64,000 nt of DNA from Cliona cf. orientalis (taxonomy: Eukaryota; Porifera; Demospongiae; Clionaida; Clionaidae), in assembly GCA_963930775.1 (NCBI GenBank), contig OZ005689.1:4960001-5024000 (forward strand), in the 5' to 3' direction. Made by a program: the position numbers and the translations under genes. Within the stretch, counting starts at the first letter, position 1, and each line of letters opens with the position of its first letter. This document shows, in pieces, positions 12,701 through 25,800 of the stretch. The notes beneath the pieces were generated by a model. The model did no database searches. It saw only the letters and a program-made list of their open reading frames with translations, and was not told the origin of the DNA.

Positions 12701-14545
12701 CCTCCATGTGTACGTCACAGTAGTGTCAATTCCCGAGACTTTGCAGGCTAGGCTGTAGTTCAAACCAGCCACTGGAGTAACTCCTTCATCGTCAATCAGG
12801 ATGGACACTGGCGGGACTGTAGTAATGTTGATGATGATTCAATCCTCATACTCAGGCTCCTTTAAGGTAAATTAGTGATAAGAATGACACAAACTCACCA
12901 AGATCAATACAAGCTGTATAAGTGGCATCAGAATTGTCGGCGATTTTGCAACAGAATTTTCCATGTGGTTCGAGAGTGTCATTATTTCGAAACAAGTCGA
13001 TGCTTCCTTCATTCGTCCTCTCCATATAAAATGAATTCTGATCAGAATTACTCCTAATTTGGCTTCCATTGGGGTAGTACCACTCTCCCTGACTCAGGCA
13101 GCATGGCTTCCTGTCCGTGACACAGGCTAGCTGGTGTGGGGGTGAAGATCCTATCTCACTTATGGAAGTACAGGTGTTGTTTTGTATGCCAATAGCTCTT
13201 CCAAGAGATAAGTAGACACCTGCAAATGATTAATTGCAAAATGTACGTACAAACTCACAATTCAAAACTAATATTATAACTCTACAATAATATCATAAAT
13301 ACCCCCACTCACCACAGAGGGGTGGGAGCAGTGGGTACCACCCCATCCAATCAGTCCTACAAGTAGCACTCTGCCCTAGCCTATTATAATATATAATGGC
13401 TGATAATCCCTTCCAGCTGGCCTGGCTGTACCTGGCCAGTGTACCTGAACAAGTGTCACTGTGGTTAAAACATAGTGCATGCTTCCTGTTTTGGATTTGC
13501 ACTTCAGGGACAAAAGTGGGTATAGGCCACTTTCAAAATGGTCAAAGTTGCACCTGCAGGTTTTCCCCCCAATAAGTCACGTCACCTAGTGGTAGTATGC
13601 CATACAAGTACACATGCAGTGACTGATTGTTGCTAGCTAGCTACACCTAAATTTACCTGAATTAAGATGAACTTCTTCTGTTACTGTACTGCTTTCGGAC
13701 AGATGCAAAGAAGGGGAAGTAAGGGTAGCATCACACATATAGACTCCAGACTGAGATCTTCCAAATGAACCAATTGTTACCCTAGAGGTGTAGGGAGAGC
13801 CGTTTACCGAATTCACAGTAGTACTCAGAGCATTCCCAGCTGGATCTTTCATTAATATGGTCAGGTTTAAAGGAACCTGAGTAGTGCTGACAGTTGAAGG
13901 TTGAAGTCCTACCATACACGTTAGTGAAACATTGGATCCAATAGGCCGGATGGGATTAGGTTTATTACTGCTGATAATCACATAAGAAGGTGCCGGAACT
14001 ATGATAGTAAATAGTATTACGAAGTTAGCTGCTTATATACATTGATGCAAGAATATCCAGAAGCACTTAGTAGCCTCATGCCCAGCCCCCTTCCTCCTCA
14101 AAGGGCCTGGGTACGAGGCTAAAAGGACTTACTTTGTATGGTAATGTCAATACTGCTTTTGTATACCACACCATTTAGCTCAATAGAACAAGAATATCTC
14201 CCAGCATCTGACAACGTGAGCTGGGAAAGAGTGAGAGTTGACTCTGTTTCTCCAGAAATCAGAGTATTGTTTTTCGTCCACGTGTATATGACTGCTTGGT
14301 CTACATTCTGGCAGCTGCAAGAGAGAATGTAGCTCTGGCCAACGTGCCCACTGATAGAATCACCAGAGAAGCCATTGGCTTCAATATCACACTCTGTATA
14401 TATATATTCACAGCACGTAAAGTTCAGATACTGATAAATTATTCCTTGACATCAATGATCAATCGGATGACAAACCTGTTTGGACCTGCACTCCTGAGAG
14501 TATGAAAGAAGTGAAAAACAGCACTAGCAGTACCTTAGATGCCAT
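6719..14545 (-). CDS. Multi-exon secreted protein with 11 Ig-like domains in (A-B-V)x3-A-B order
   Basis: Fourteen exons with GT-AG borders: 14476-14545, 14133-14393, 13657-13998, 12899-13219, 12559-12816, 12136-12453, 9907-10263, 9310-9606, 8773-9114, 8150-8491, 7704-7994, 7268-7591, 7122-7183, 6719-7096. Together they give 3963 nt, 1320 residues, in frame. Exon 1 is a signal peptide (MASKVLLVLFFTSFILSG). The next eleven exons each encode one Ig-like domain and have phase-1 borders. Type A has C..W..LSDAGxYxC; type B starts SxPxxPIxPxGS and has GxYxC; type V has CCxx...WYYPNG, R-N-x-G-x-I-x-L and FCC/YCC. The last two exons form a Cys-containing C-terminal region ending PECGGD. I see no membrane span, so it is secreted or the model lacks a last exon. 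Probable role: extracellular recognition or adhesion (inference). Confidence 0.8.
9812..9843. repeat. Short perfect hairpin (TAGCCTCGTACC family)
   Basis: Perfect palindromic arms TAGCCTCGTACC around a short loop, in an intron of the Ig gene. A related hairpin lies at 14071-14121, and a more distant one with TAGTCTTGTGCCCAG arms at 10742-10804. Probably tiny inverted-repeat elements. Confidence 0.6.
10396..12108. mobile_element. Non-autonomous inverted-repeat element in Ig-gene intron
   Basis: The left end (CGGTGGCCCAGAAGGGCCAT, 10396 on) and right end (…CTTCTGGGCCACCG, ending 12106) are inverted copies. Inside each are about 50-bp AT-rich tandem units (TTTCTCATTACCAACTTCC type). A second right-end copy lies at 11640-11826, so the element is composite or has duplicated an end. 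An 8-bp direct repeat GGTATTTA flanks it (10388-10395 and 12109-12116), allowing a 2-bp offset at the right. No transposase frame is present. Confidence 0.6.
11163..11512. repeat. Dispersed ~350-bp repeat with large hairpin
   Basis: This shares blocks with 20487-20800 in opposite orientation: GTATAGAAGCAC, 'CAGTTCCTGAGGGCCAGGGC' and 'GTTGCTATGTGGTTGCT'-like stretches. Its right part (11376-11506) folds back on itself with arms GTTATTGACCAA… / …TTGGTCAATAAC. It lies within the larger inverted-repeat element of the Ig gene. Confidence 0.55.
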
Positions 14546-15523
14546 TGTACAGCTTGAAGCCTGCTAACTGCTTAGGCTATCAATATTCAATACGGGGGAT
14601 GCATATAGTACTATTGTAGTAGCTATGATAATGTGCTTGAGGTTAACACTGGTAGCCATTGCTAATTGCTTGTGGGGACACCAGAAATGTACTAACTTAT
14701 CGTGGTTAAGGTTCCCACATAATATTATTATATGCCTATAGTACCTAGCATCTATTGATGGGTGGGAGTAGCTAGAGCACAATGTCATAATAATATTATG
14801 TGTTGCAGATCAAGTGTATCTTCCAGCTAGTGTCAAACAATAATAATAATATTATTATTAAGGTATGATAATAATAATATTAATGTCATGAAATAAGAGA
14901 GAGGATTGACTCCAAAGATCATCTTTTTATCCACTGGTAGCTACTGATTAATCCACCAGGAGTGATCAATGTTGAAAACTATAATAATTATTACACCATA
15001 CGTACAATATTAAATAATTAGTATCTGGACCAAAATTTTGGTACTGTAACACCTCTCATTTCAGAAGTTCTGGAGTTTAATTACACTAATTGATATTGCA
15101 TGTCACTATTAAACATTGATAAGTAAACGTTACAGTAATTAAGGGTTATAGGAAAAGAACTTTGGTGAACATGACACTATACATAATTGGTTCGTGCACA
15201 CTTGTAGTGGATGTTAAAGTGGCGACAAGTACATAATTAACAATAACGTTTATGACATTGTATGATGTAACTACATTACTTAGGAACAGGTCACAATAAA
15301 TAGAATAATCAGTGAATAGATATAATGGAATGGTGCCCAAAAAAAACAAAAAAACAAAAACAGATGAATACATCAGTCGCCGTTGAAATACTCCGAACAA
15401 AATTAGGGAGGAGTGTTACTGGTGGGTGGAGTCTATATTGTTTAATGGGTGTGGTTTGTCGTTCATTTATTCAATTGGAAAAAATGTTCTACTTGTACAC
15501 TGGAAATTCCTATAATATACTAG
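14546..15523. other. Spacer between Ig gene and DNMT3
   Basis: Very AT-rich, with ATT/AAT runs at 14843-14885. It contains the presumed promoter of the Ig gene (right of 14545) and the 3' flank of DNMT3. No gene seen. Confidence 0.5.
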
Positions 15524-15813
15524 TTAATCCTGCATGATCCTATGACAATCCATGGTGGGTGTGTCGTTGGGTAGAGTGGTCTGGGTGGGCGGAGCTTGTG
15601 GTTTAATGGGTGGGGTTTGTTGCGTCTTGGATTCCATTGTGGTGCTCGACTTGAAGTAGTCCTTGAGAGGAGAGAGCAGGTGCCTAATGACAGGGACACT
15701 CCATGCTTTACCCAGTAACCGTTGGCGACCACATCTGCCCAGATTAGCCACATCAGTGTAGTGGTCGGGAAAGCCAAAGAGCCTAATGACATCGGGAGGG
15801 AGGGAGGAAAGAG

Positions 15814-15876
<63 letters not shown>

Positions 15877-16843
15877 GTGAGAGAGAGAGGAGGAGGAGGA
15901 GGAGAGAAAGTAGAGGTAGAGGTGCCATGGTAACATCATACAACGACATGCAGACATGAGTACTTCGAATATACTTCATCACAAAAAGAATCTCAAACAT
16001 AATATTATTATTTGTGCTGGTCAATAATGATAACGCTATCCATCAAGTGTCTACCCTAATAGACAAGTTGATTAAAAAAATTGTACTGACCTCTCCATTT
16101 CTGTACACCAGAGGACATCTCCCTGCTCCTCTCCCTCCTCCATCCCTTGCAGCCTCACCGGGTAGATGGCCTTCTTTGTTTGCTTGATGGAATTCATCTT
16201 CGTAGTGATCGTCCTAATGGAGTACACAAAGATAATATTGTGCTACCTTCGAGCTTCTCACATGAAGTAATATCTGTTTTGGCTTCTCGTGCCACAAAGT
16301 TCAAAACTAAACTGGCCTATAGAACCAGTGAAGTTAACTAATGACCCTGTGCCAATTATGGTATCTTCTCCATATCAAAGGTACAGCAGTGTTCTCCCCA
16401 GCATACCTAAGGCATGTCGGCCCAACAAGCCTTCAATACAGAGTTTCCTTTGATGTGGGAATAGGGATAATTCATAAATTTTGCTGTGGCCACAGGCTCC
16501 ACCCACACTATGCCCTCTCACCATGCCTTGAATTTTGCTTGGGGAGAACACTGTACAGTGGGGATGAGAATCATACCTACCAAAAATTTAACTACGAAAT
16601 CTTAGCCTTATTGGATCCGACTTTTCATGGCCTAAACATGTACATGTACATGTACCTTAGCTTTGTGAAGTTTGCCAAACGGAAGCAGTTGGGCTCCAGA
16701 CAGTCCTGGAGGGTGAGCCTGTCCCCCGGGAGGGGGTAGGTGGGGCGGTTCATTCCCGGGAGGTTCCCCCAGAAGTATCGAGCACGGTGAGCCGCCGATA
16801 TCTCACGAGCATCCACCACAACTGGATTACACTGTGAGAGAGT

Positions 16844-16882
<39 letters not shown>

Positions 16883-19800
16883 CGTGCGTGCATGCGAATG
16901 TACATGTATGTATATGTGTGTATTTATGAGTGTGTGCGTGTACACATGTAAGAATGAGAACAATGAAGGAAAGAGATCAAGCAGTTCCTTAATCAATCAA
17001 TGCCTCCCTTGTACCCTAGCTATCACACTATGCAATCTTCACTGAGTTAATGAACCCAACTTTTATTCCCACAAACATTACACTAATATTATAGAACATT
17101 AGAATTTGTCGACCCTGTACCATTTCCACATACAAGTCACAAAACTTAAGTTTGCTCCTACCTGTAGGAACCTGCTGATAGTCTGCTTGTCATTAGCTCT
17201 CATGGAGACAACGTTCTCGTAGAGCCAGAAAAATGGGCGGTCCTCTTTCGGGTCAGGTTTGGCGTAAGAGAGAATACGAAAGAACTCAAAGAAGAGGCGT
17301 CCAGTGCCCTCTGAGGGGAAGAAGGAAGAAGGGAGAGAGGTAAAGAGAGGATGGAGTGGGGAGAGAGAGGGAGAGAAAAAGAGAGACGGAGTAGAGAGAG
17401 AGAGGGGGAGAGATAAAGGCAGGAAGGAGACTAGAGGGGAGGAAGGGAGATAGACACAACCAGATAGCAGTGTTTCCCCCCAGCATACCTGAATCGGGTG
17501 GGCCACCCGGTTTGACTTCGGGATAATTAGATAAACATCAAAGAAATGGGTGGAGTTAAAAGCCATAATTTAATTAAAAGCATATGAATATCATTAAGCA
17601 CCCGGTTTGAATTTTGTTCTGGGGGATCCCTGAGACAGAGTGAGAGTACTATGAGTGAGTGAATGAATGTGGTTGTGCATGCTTCTTCAAAGCAGCAATC
17701 AGGGATCAAAAGCGTACATTGGTACGTAAGTATTACAGCTGCTCACCATAGATTCCCTTTCTGGCTGGATTGACGATGGAGAGGTCATTGCAGGGACTTC
17801 CCCCAATCACCAGATCAAACGGCCCCCAGGCCTTCACCTGCAGACAAGCAATACACAAAACAGTTGGGCACGAAGCAAATTAAAGTATAGCCGGAAATTT
17901 TCATCAAGAGAAAAGTTTTGCCAATTTTGCCACGTGCTCACATAAATTTCGCAATTTTACAGCCACCCGTGAAATTTTTCTCCACAAAAAGTTTAGGCAT
18001 GCCACACTCATCAATGTAATCAGTTTCACATTCAGCGATAGTTTTCTTTGCGAAATGATCCCTTCCTACTGATCCATGAAAGTTTTCTCCCTCGAAAGTT
18101 TCCGGCTATACGGTACAACAACAACTCTCCCCTCTCTGTAAGAAACAGTGCATACGTACTTCTTTCTCGGTAATCATCTCGATGCAGCCGACATGAACAA
18201 TCTCATTGTGCTGGACCTTTGCGACGTAGATGGCGTCCACGTCCACCTCTGAGGCGACGTAGCGCTCAACCTCCACCCCCAGCTCCTTCAAGACGAGGAG
18301 GCCCGTCGCTATGCCATCGAACAAACCGAGGACTCTGATTGGACGCCTCTCCTCTGGCAGTATAGGCGGGAAAAATGGAGGAGGATCCTGTAAAACACAC
18401 ATTCCGTAATGAGCATAGGATGACATCAGACAATCCATAATTCTTTTAAGAATAATACTAATTTTCTCAATTTCATTATGATCTCTACACTGTACTGATA
18501 ATCTTATTCAAGAAAGGATTGCAACTGCCATGTTGCTGTGAGATACATGTACATGTACTGCACACGAAAGTGAAAACTGAATTAGTGGCTCTCTAGAGTC
18601 ATTACAGTTTTCGTAACACACCCCCCCCCCCCATACAAACACTGTTGCTGTAGCTAGCTAGACATGTACAGGCAGACGCTCACATAATATTCCATCTCAT
18701 GGTCATTCAACACTCACATCCACCATGATACCCCGGCCCGATACAAACACTGTCACAGCTATGTCCAGCTAGCTAGACATCTACGAACAGCGTGCTCACA
18801 TATTGCATCTCATGGTCCTCATACACACACACCACACACCCCAATACCAGCTACGTCCAGCTACATAGCTAGACATGTATGGACAACATGCTCACATATT
18901 CCATCTCATGGTCGTTCAACACTCTCATACACCCCACCATGACACCCCGGCCTGATACAAACACTGTCACAGCTACTGTACGTCCAGCTAGCGCGACATC
19001 TACGAACAGCGTGCTCACATATTGCATCTCATGGTCGTTCAAGAAGAGGTCCTTGAGTTTATGGGCCCAGTCCTCCCTCTTTGTGAGCAGTCCCACCTTC
19101 GAGTGATCGGGAGAGCACATGTAGCACAACCACTTCTCAGCTGCCTTCACCTGCAGAAGGAGGAAGACAGGGAGGGAGGGAGGGAGGAAAGATCAGTCTA
19201 TGATGAAAGTACTCTTGAAATGGAAATTTTTAACGGCTGCTTTAAGATACTACAGTTGTATCTACAGTTTTTGGAGCCATAATACAATTAAAATTCAAGT
19301 TTCCTACAATAAATTCTTAATAATCACCAATTGCAAAACTACCCACTACCATAAATCGCGAATATTTCGTGTCTAAAATATTTCGTGCAATAATTTTTCG
19401 TGTTAAATAATTTTCGGACAAACAACCCTGTACCGCAATATTGTTAATATAGCGTATGTATTTTCACGCGTTTAATTTTCACATAAGCCTGGCTGTCTGA
19501 AAATATTAAATTTTTAACAACGAAATATTTGCGATTTACGGTATACAGTAAACTTCATTGTGATCGTACGACTATAGTTATAGTGACAGATATTAACGGA
19601 TAGACTACCATCTTCATACGTACCCTCTCCAACTCGGGCAGTCCACAGAGTTTCTCGATGCAGGGAGCGCAGTAGACCTTGGCACAGTTCTCTGCATCGC
19701 ACATGAACACCTCCTCACCTCCGGAGCAAATGGTGCAGTACATCTGAGTGCCGTCGTCGTCAAAGAGGTAGGCACACTCCATGAACATGTCCTGCGTACA

Positions 19801-22800
19801 CGGGTGAGGAGAAGAGGAAAGATGGATTGAGATATAAGTGGGAGGTCGGGAGGAAGAGAGGAGAAAGGGAGAGGGAGAAAGGGATAGGAGTGAGTGAGTG
19901 AGTGAAGAGAGAGAAGAGACGAGAGGGATCGGGACGGACATTATAATAGCATAATCGATCCAGAAAAATCTAATTAAAGTGAGGTCACTTCATTATTAAA
20001 ATATTATTTCTTCTACCAATGCAAGGCCCACCTTCACATTAATACTGAAACTGAAGTGATGATATCTAGTTAATAACTACCTAATAACGACTACTCATGT
20101 TAAGACCCGTTATTACGATGTCAACCAGACGTGCCTCACCTTGCACTCCTTACAAAGGCCTCCTTCAAAGAGTGGATGCTCAGCGTGTATGTTGACTTCA
20201 CCGCAGCCAATGCAAAGATCTGTTATCTTCACCCTCCCTTCCAGCACAGCATCAAATCGAGCTACAATGAGATATTGAAATGGGGCGTGCAAGCCAAGAG
20301 TCAAATTATTTTCTAAAATCTTAAATACATGTACATGTGTATTCTACTGCTAGCCAAATTCTGTTCAAAATGAACTTCTGCGAATGAAATTTTCACGTTC
20401 AAGATTTCTAACAAGAGTATATGTAATAGAGAGAGGAAAGTATCCCACTTGTAGCTGCACTTGACTATATGGTACCTATTGCAGGGTTGACAACCACATC
20501 CCGAGGTTTGTATATATGGAGTATAGAAGCACAAATCCCATGGACAAAGCCTGAGGGATGAGTACTTCTATACTGCATATATACAAAGTGAGAGATCGGT
20601 TGGTAACTATTATCTAGCCCATTAAATTGCTTCCATGTACTACAATAAACACGTTTTATCCGGCCCTCATGAACTGTATGTCTGTTTGCCCTGGCCCTCA
20701 GGAACTGTACAATAGTAAACATAGGACATGAGCCCTAGCTACCAGAAGGGACTGTATCACATCCCTTGTATACCCTAGCAACCACATAGCAACGGGAGAG
20801 AAGTAAAGATAATACCTGGGGCACAAAAATATGATCCTGGTTTTATGGATGAGTTGCCCCAGATTGCAAGCTAGTGACCCAATTTGTCATGGTCACCAAA
20901 GTTTGCAGTGATAATATAATATTGTTATCGGGTGTTTGTACACATAAACAAGTTGTAATTAACCTAATGGACAAGTCCTTTGAATGCTACATGTGTAAAA
21001 AGTGTGTAATTGCAGGGCTGCCTGGTGTAAATAAAATACCATGCATGCCGGCTGAAATTGTATTTCCTACTTCTTATAATAGGGGATAGCTATACTGTAC
21101 TCAGCAGATCAGAGTAGAGGAAGCACCTGGCTCTGTCACTGTATAAACTGAAGCCTAAGCTGTGACATATACCTAACAAAATCAAACCAGTTAGATGTTG
21201 GTTTTGTATATTCTATGAAGCGGCAAATCCACCGAGTAGAATTGCAAAGCAAACATCTGTTTTGGTAGCAGTCACTACTGACCCGTTAACATACTAATGA
21301 CCCTCTATCACCTCTAACTATCCCACAATTTGGGGTTGAAAATTATGTTGCTACGGTAACTGCTACCAATACTAATCCTTTCCACCTGTTGGACAACTGA
21401 CCAGCAAAGCACAGTAATGGCAAAAAAAGCCATGAACTGTTGTAGGTCACTGACTTTGATTTGGTCACACCACTGATGCAGAAGCCACAAAATTCAGATT
21501 CAAACTTTAACGTTTTTCATTTAATTTCTTGTTGTTGTAGGTAGTAGTGAGGATTGCAAAACTACAAACCAACAGTATAAGAACTTCCTGAGCTGATCAA
21601 TACCTACTTTGGCTAGGGTAGTAAATGTTATCATAACTGCACTATGCTATCCAATAACAAATTTGCATTGTGGCCTCAAAGTAACACTTAGTAATACCGT
21701 TTCACAGCACAATATTAAGTAGTGTGCCTACATGTACATACCCTTTCTCATCACTTGGAGTAGCATGACCTTTGCTCTCTTCCTGGGAGGCTCCTCCCCC
21801 TCGATAGCATCACCTGACCCTCTTCCTTCTGCCCCCGCCACATCCCCTTTCTCCATGGGAACAACGTGAACCTGCACCTGAAAAAGAACAAACATTAGAA
21901 GTCAAATCATGCTACCGGAGTTTCAATCAGAATTTTCATCAGGGTGGTGGGGAGAGTGGATATAATACTAGGTGGGGGTGATCATGATGTTCGCTGCCCC
22001 CCTCCTCCTCTTGATTTTTGCTCTTCTTGAGTGTGGCTTTGATATGCAAGTTTCCTCCCCCCTCCCCCCACCTGCCCCCGGTACACTGGAAAGCCATTTT
22101 GTGCCTCCCCCCTTGAATCCAAAAGAAATGTTAAATGCAGCTAGCCCTGCTCTGTAATACATAAGCCTGCTGAACAGATGTTCTGGAAATGGTTTCAGAC
22201 CTACATGCATGTTCATACTATACAGCTATACCGCAACTTATTGCATCTGCATGATTCTGCATACAAGTCTGACCTGATGTTCTGGTGATGGTTTCAGGCC
22301 CTCCGGTCCAACGGGTTGGAATCCTCCAAGAGCCCACAGCAGCATCTCCTGCTCCAAGCTCGTCAACAGGATCGCTCCCCTGTCTCCTCGGCCACGCCCC
22401 CGTCTCCCACGCCAACCACCCCTCCCAGCTGGTTTGTTGGCAGGCACACACTTCTCACCCTCCTCTGTCACTTCGATGGTAGCTCCGTCATCCACAGGTT
22501 CAGAGTTTGCCGCTTCCTGGCTGGTCACCTTGCTGGTCTCTTTAGGGGGTGTATCTCCGTTTTCACTTTTGACTTCTCCGCCGGCTTTGACCTCACTGTC
22601 ACCTTTGACCTCCTCGTTCTGTTGCTTCTCGTCGATGAGGTGCGGCTGTGGGCAGCTCTCGGTGATGATCCAACGTAGCTTCTTGTCGTCCGAGCGAGAT
22701 AGGAATTCCATCTTGCAACGCTTAGCTGCATCCTGGCACACGCACGCACACACAAATTTTATACAGCATTCGTTATGTACCATAGATTAGGAAATTTTCA

Positions 22801-25800
22801 TGGTTAAAAATTTTTCGTCGACGATCTTTCTTATTTTGTGCATGTTAGTTAATACAATGATGTTATATGTATGGTCGTGTATGTGACTAAAATTGGACTA
22901 CGCGAAAATTTAACAAGCGAAATATTTTACCGGTGAAAATATCCTGATCTACGGTACATGTTCATGCCTTTTTACAACATCCATGCACCCACTCCCTAAC
23001 CTGTGATGCTAAAAATTGAGTGAAATAGGGGGATTAAGGACCACTGTAGTCTCGTCCCCAGACACCACCCAAACCTCGAGGAAAGGGTCTGGTACACATC
23101 GAGCGCTTTCTTGGGCTTGTGGACGTGGTGTTTCTGAATTCTGTTGCGCCAATCAGAGTTGCACCATGTGGCTTACATGTACATGTGATTATCATGTCCT
23201 GCTATTGCTGCTCGTGAGAGTGGTTGATGCGTTGCTATGCCACAACGATGTGCGTTGTCACGACAGTCACATGACGAGCTGCATCCTATGCGCCCAAGAA
23301 AACACTCGATGTGTACCAGACTCTTTCCTCCTTTTGGGGGTGGGGGGAGGGGGTCTGGGGACGAGACTAGGACCGCTGAGGCTAGTAAGGAGCACTCCTA
23401 GTTTAATGGCTCAAAGGTTACCAGTGGAGTAGGAAGCAATCGCGTGTTGCAGGGACCACTGATACAAGTTGTGGGTGTGGCTTTGATTACTGAATTTGTG
23501 ACCACAATTATTCTTTTGTAGAGGTCGTATTTTAGTAATTTATACCAGACTTTTACGAAGAAAGTCTGATATATGATAAAAATTGGAAGAATACCGTATA
23601 GCGGGAAATTTTCGAGGGAGAAAACTTTCACGAATTTCGCGATTTTTCAGCCATCTGCGAAAGTTTTCTCCACGAAATTCTAGGCATGCCACACCCATTA
23701 TGCAACCAGTTTTAACGTTCCGCGAAAGTTTTCTCCGCGAAATGCTCCTTTCCTACCGATCCGCGAAAGTTTTCTCCCTCGAAAATTTCCCGCTATACGG
23801 TACATACACAAGGGTTTTGTATCAAGCATGATTATTTGGGGCCAGGCCCCTCTTCTGAAACATTGGGGAGGCCAGTGGTCCCCCTGGCCCCCCTGGTTTC
23901 TACTCCACTGATTACTAAATTTTATAAGGACAAAATAAATTACTGGGCAGTGCATTATGACCAACATGACCTAGCTTACATGTAGATAACATTGCAACGT
24001 CATCCTACCAGGTTAGGTTTGCCTGAGCAGGCAGCTGCCAGGGATGGTTGCCTCTAGTTTGTAATACGGCTTTGGGATTGGTATGAAAAACTTGTTTGTA
24101 ATACAGCTTTAGGATTGGTATAAAGTGGAAAATTCCTGTAGAAGGTTTACCTTAATGGCGGCAAGTACAGCCCTTTTGTACACTCCTTTCATTTGCAGTG
24201 GGTGATAATTCTCCTTAAATTGCTCAAAGTGTGAGAGCCTTGTTACAGGAATCTGAAAAGCACATGACATCAGCTTTACATGTAGATGAACAGCTGGTTA
24301 TAGTTATAAATAGCATAGCAAAAGGTTGATTATACTATCCTAGCAATATCAGTGGTGCCGCAAGACAATGCATGTGCAGGATCTTGACCTCACGACCGTT
24401 TAAACCAAGCACTCTTTTGTAATCTTTATCAATCAACACAAGGCCAGCAGTTGTTGATGGTATGCTAAGTTTACAAGCTGTGGTCTGTGCTAGGAAATAA
24501 CTCGAACTAGTGAACAAGTGAACAAGTGAACAAGAAAAACCTTTCAAAGTTCATGTGTACATAGCTCCCAGCACTATCCCTTTTCAGTTGTAAATTTGTA
24601 TTTCAGTGGTGGGTGGGCATAATATACTGTTTTTGCTTCCTACAATAGACACATGTGCATAAGCATTCTTCTAGGCTAAACTGATTTCTTTGCTAATAAT
24701 ACTGCATCATAGAGGCAAATTTAACTTCAAATTTGAAATTAGGTTGGTGACTTCAAATTATTACTGTAAGTTTAAAAAAAAAATTTTTCCATCATAAGGA
24801 ACTTTGCCTTTACCAGGCCATGGGTAATAAACTCAGTTTATTAAGGGAACATTTTTAAAGAACAACTTACTTGAGATAGCTGGTTATCCCCATACCACTT
24901 CACCCAGACCCTGACGACATTGCAGCTGCTTTCTTCATCGTCAGAGAGCTGCTGTTCCTCCGTGGTAGTTTCCTTCTTTCCCCCACCACCTCCTCCAGCA
25001 ACACCGCTTCCATCGCTGTAGCTAAGCAACACTCCCGGCCACCAATCGTAACCAGGCAGCTTACCCCAGATCATTGTACCTATGGGGTACTTCTTTTCAA
25101 TCTGCTCCCTATCGATGGTTTCCGCGCTGGCCGTGGCCTCACTCTTGTCCTTGGTAAGTTCTTTGTTGTTGGTGGATCTCTTGGTTTCTGTACGGTTGGC
25201 TTTGTCACGATCAGAATGTCGTTGCTTAGCGGCAGCTGCCAGGGGAGGCGAGGTCTGCTCCACCACTGGAGAAGGCAGCTGCAAAGATATATGCAATATG
25301 GCACATGCATGATGGAGAGGCCAACCAGTATTCTATACCATGGAAACCAACTAAACAGTGTCTAACAAGTGTAAAACACTTTAATAGCCCCCTAGGATAG
25401 AAAGTTGTAGGGGTTGTATCAAATCTTGTAGGGATTCTATCACATATAGATACCTGCTCATGACCAATCAGATTGCAGTGTTTGTTATAATTATGATCTA
25501 ATACAAAGTATACAATATAATCAGAACGTTTGAGGGGGAAAAGTGAGTTAGGGATGGAAAATCCCAGGGCACCCCACGATCTGTATGAAACACTGTCAAT
25601 TAATCGCTTAAATTTCAAGACTAACTATAGTATGCTATGATATTGCATGCCGTGATTGCATGTGCAAAGTCGGTAGAAGACCATAAATACTGATAAAATT
25701 TCAAAAAATTAATACTGAAACTGGGGAATTAAGTACATACATCATAATATATGAAGCCCTTTGTAAATACTGAAAAATACTGAAAATGGATGCAAATACT

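Noticed and set aside
15520-15957. Minus-strand 145-codon frame rich in Ser/Leu
   Set aside because: Wrong frame of the last DNMT3 exon plus the AG microsatellite; the motif X frame ends at 15524.
18655-19036. Regular repeats that could suggest a CRISPR-like array
   Set aside because: Only four long, imperfect tandem units derived from an exon end in a eukaryotic gene; no spacer logic.
22285-22790. Plus-strand frames of 65-120 codons
   Set aside because: Antisense of the DNMT3 linker exon, whose minus-strand frame fits splice phases on both sides.
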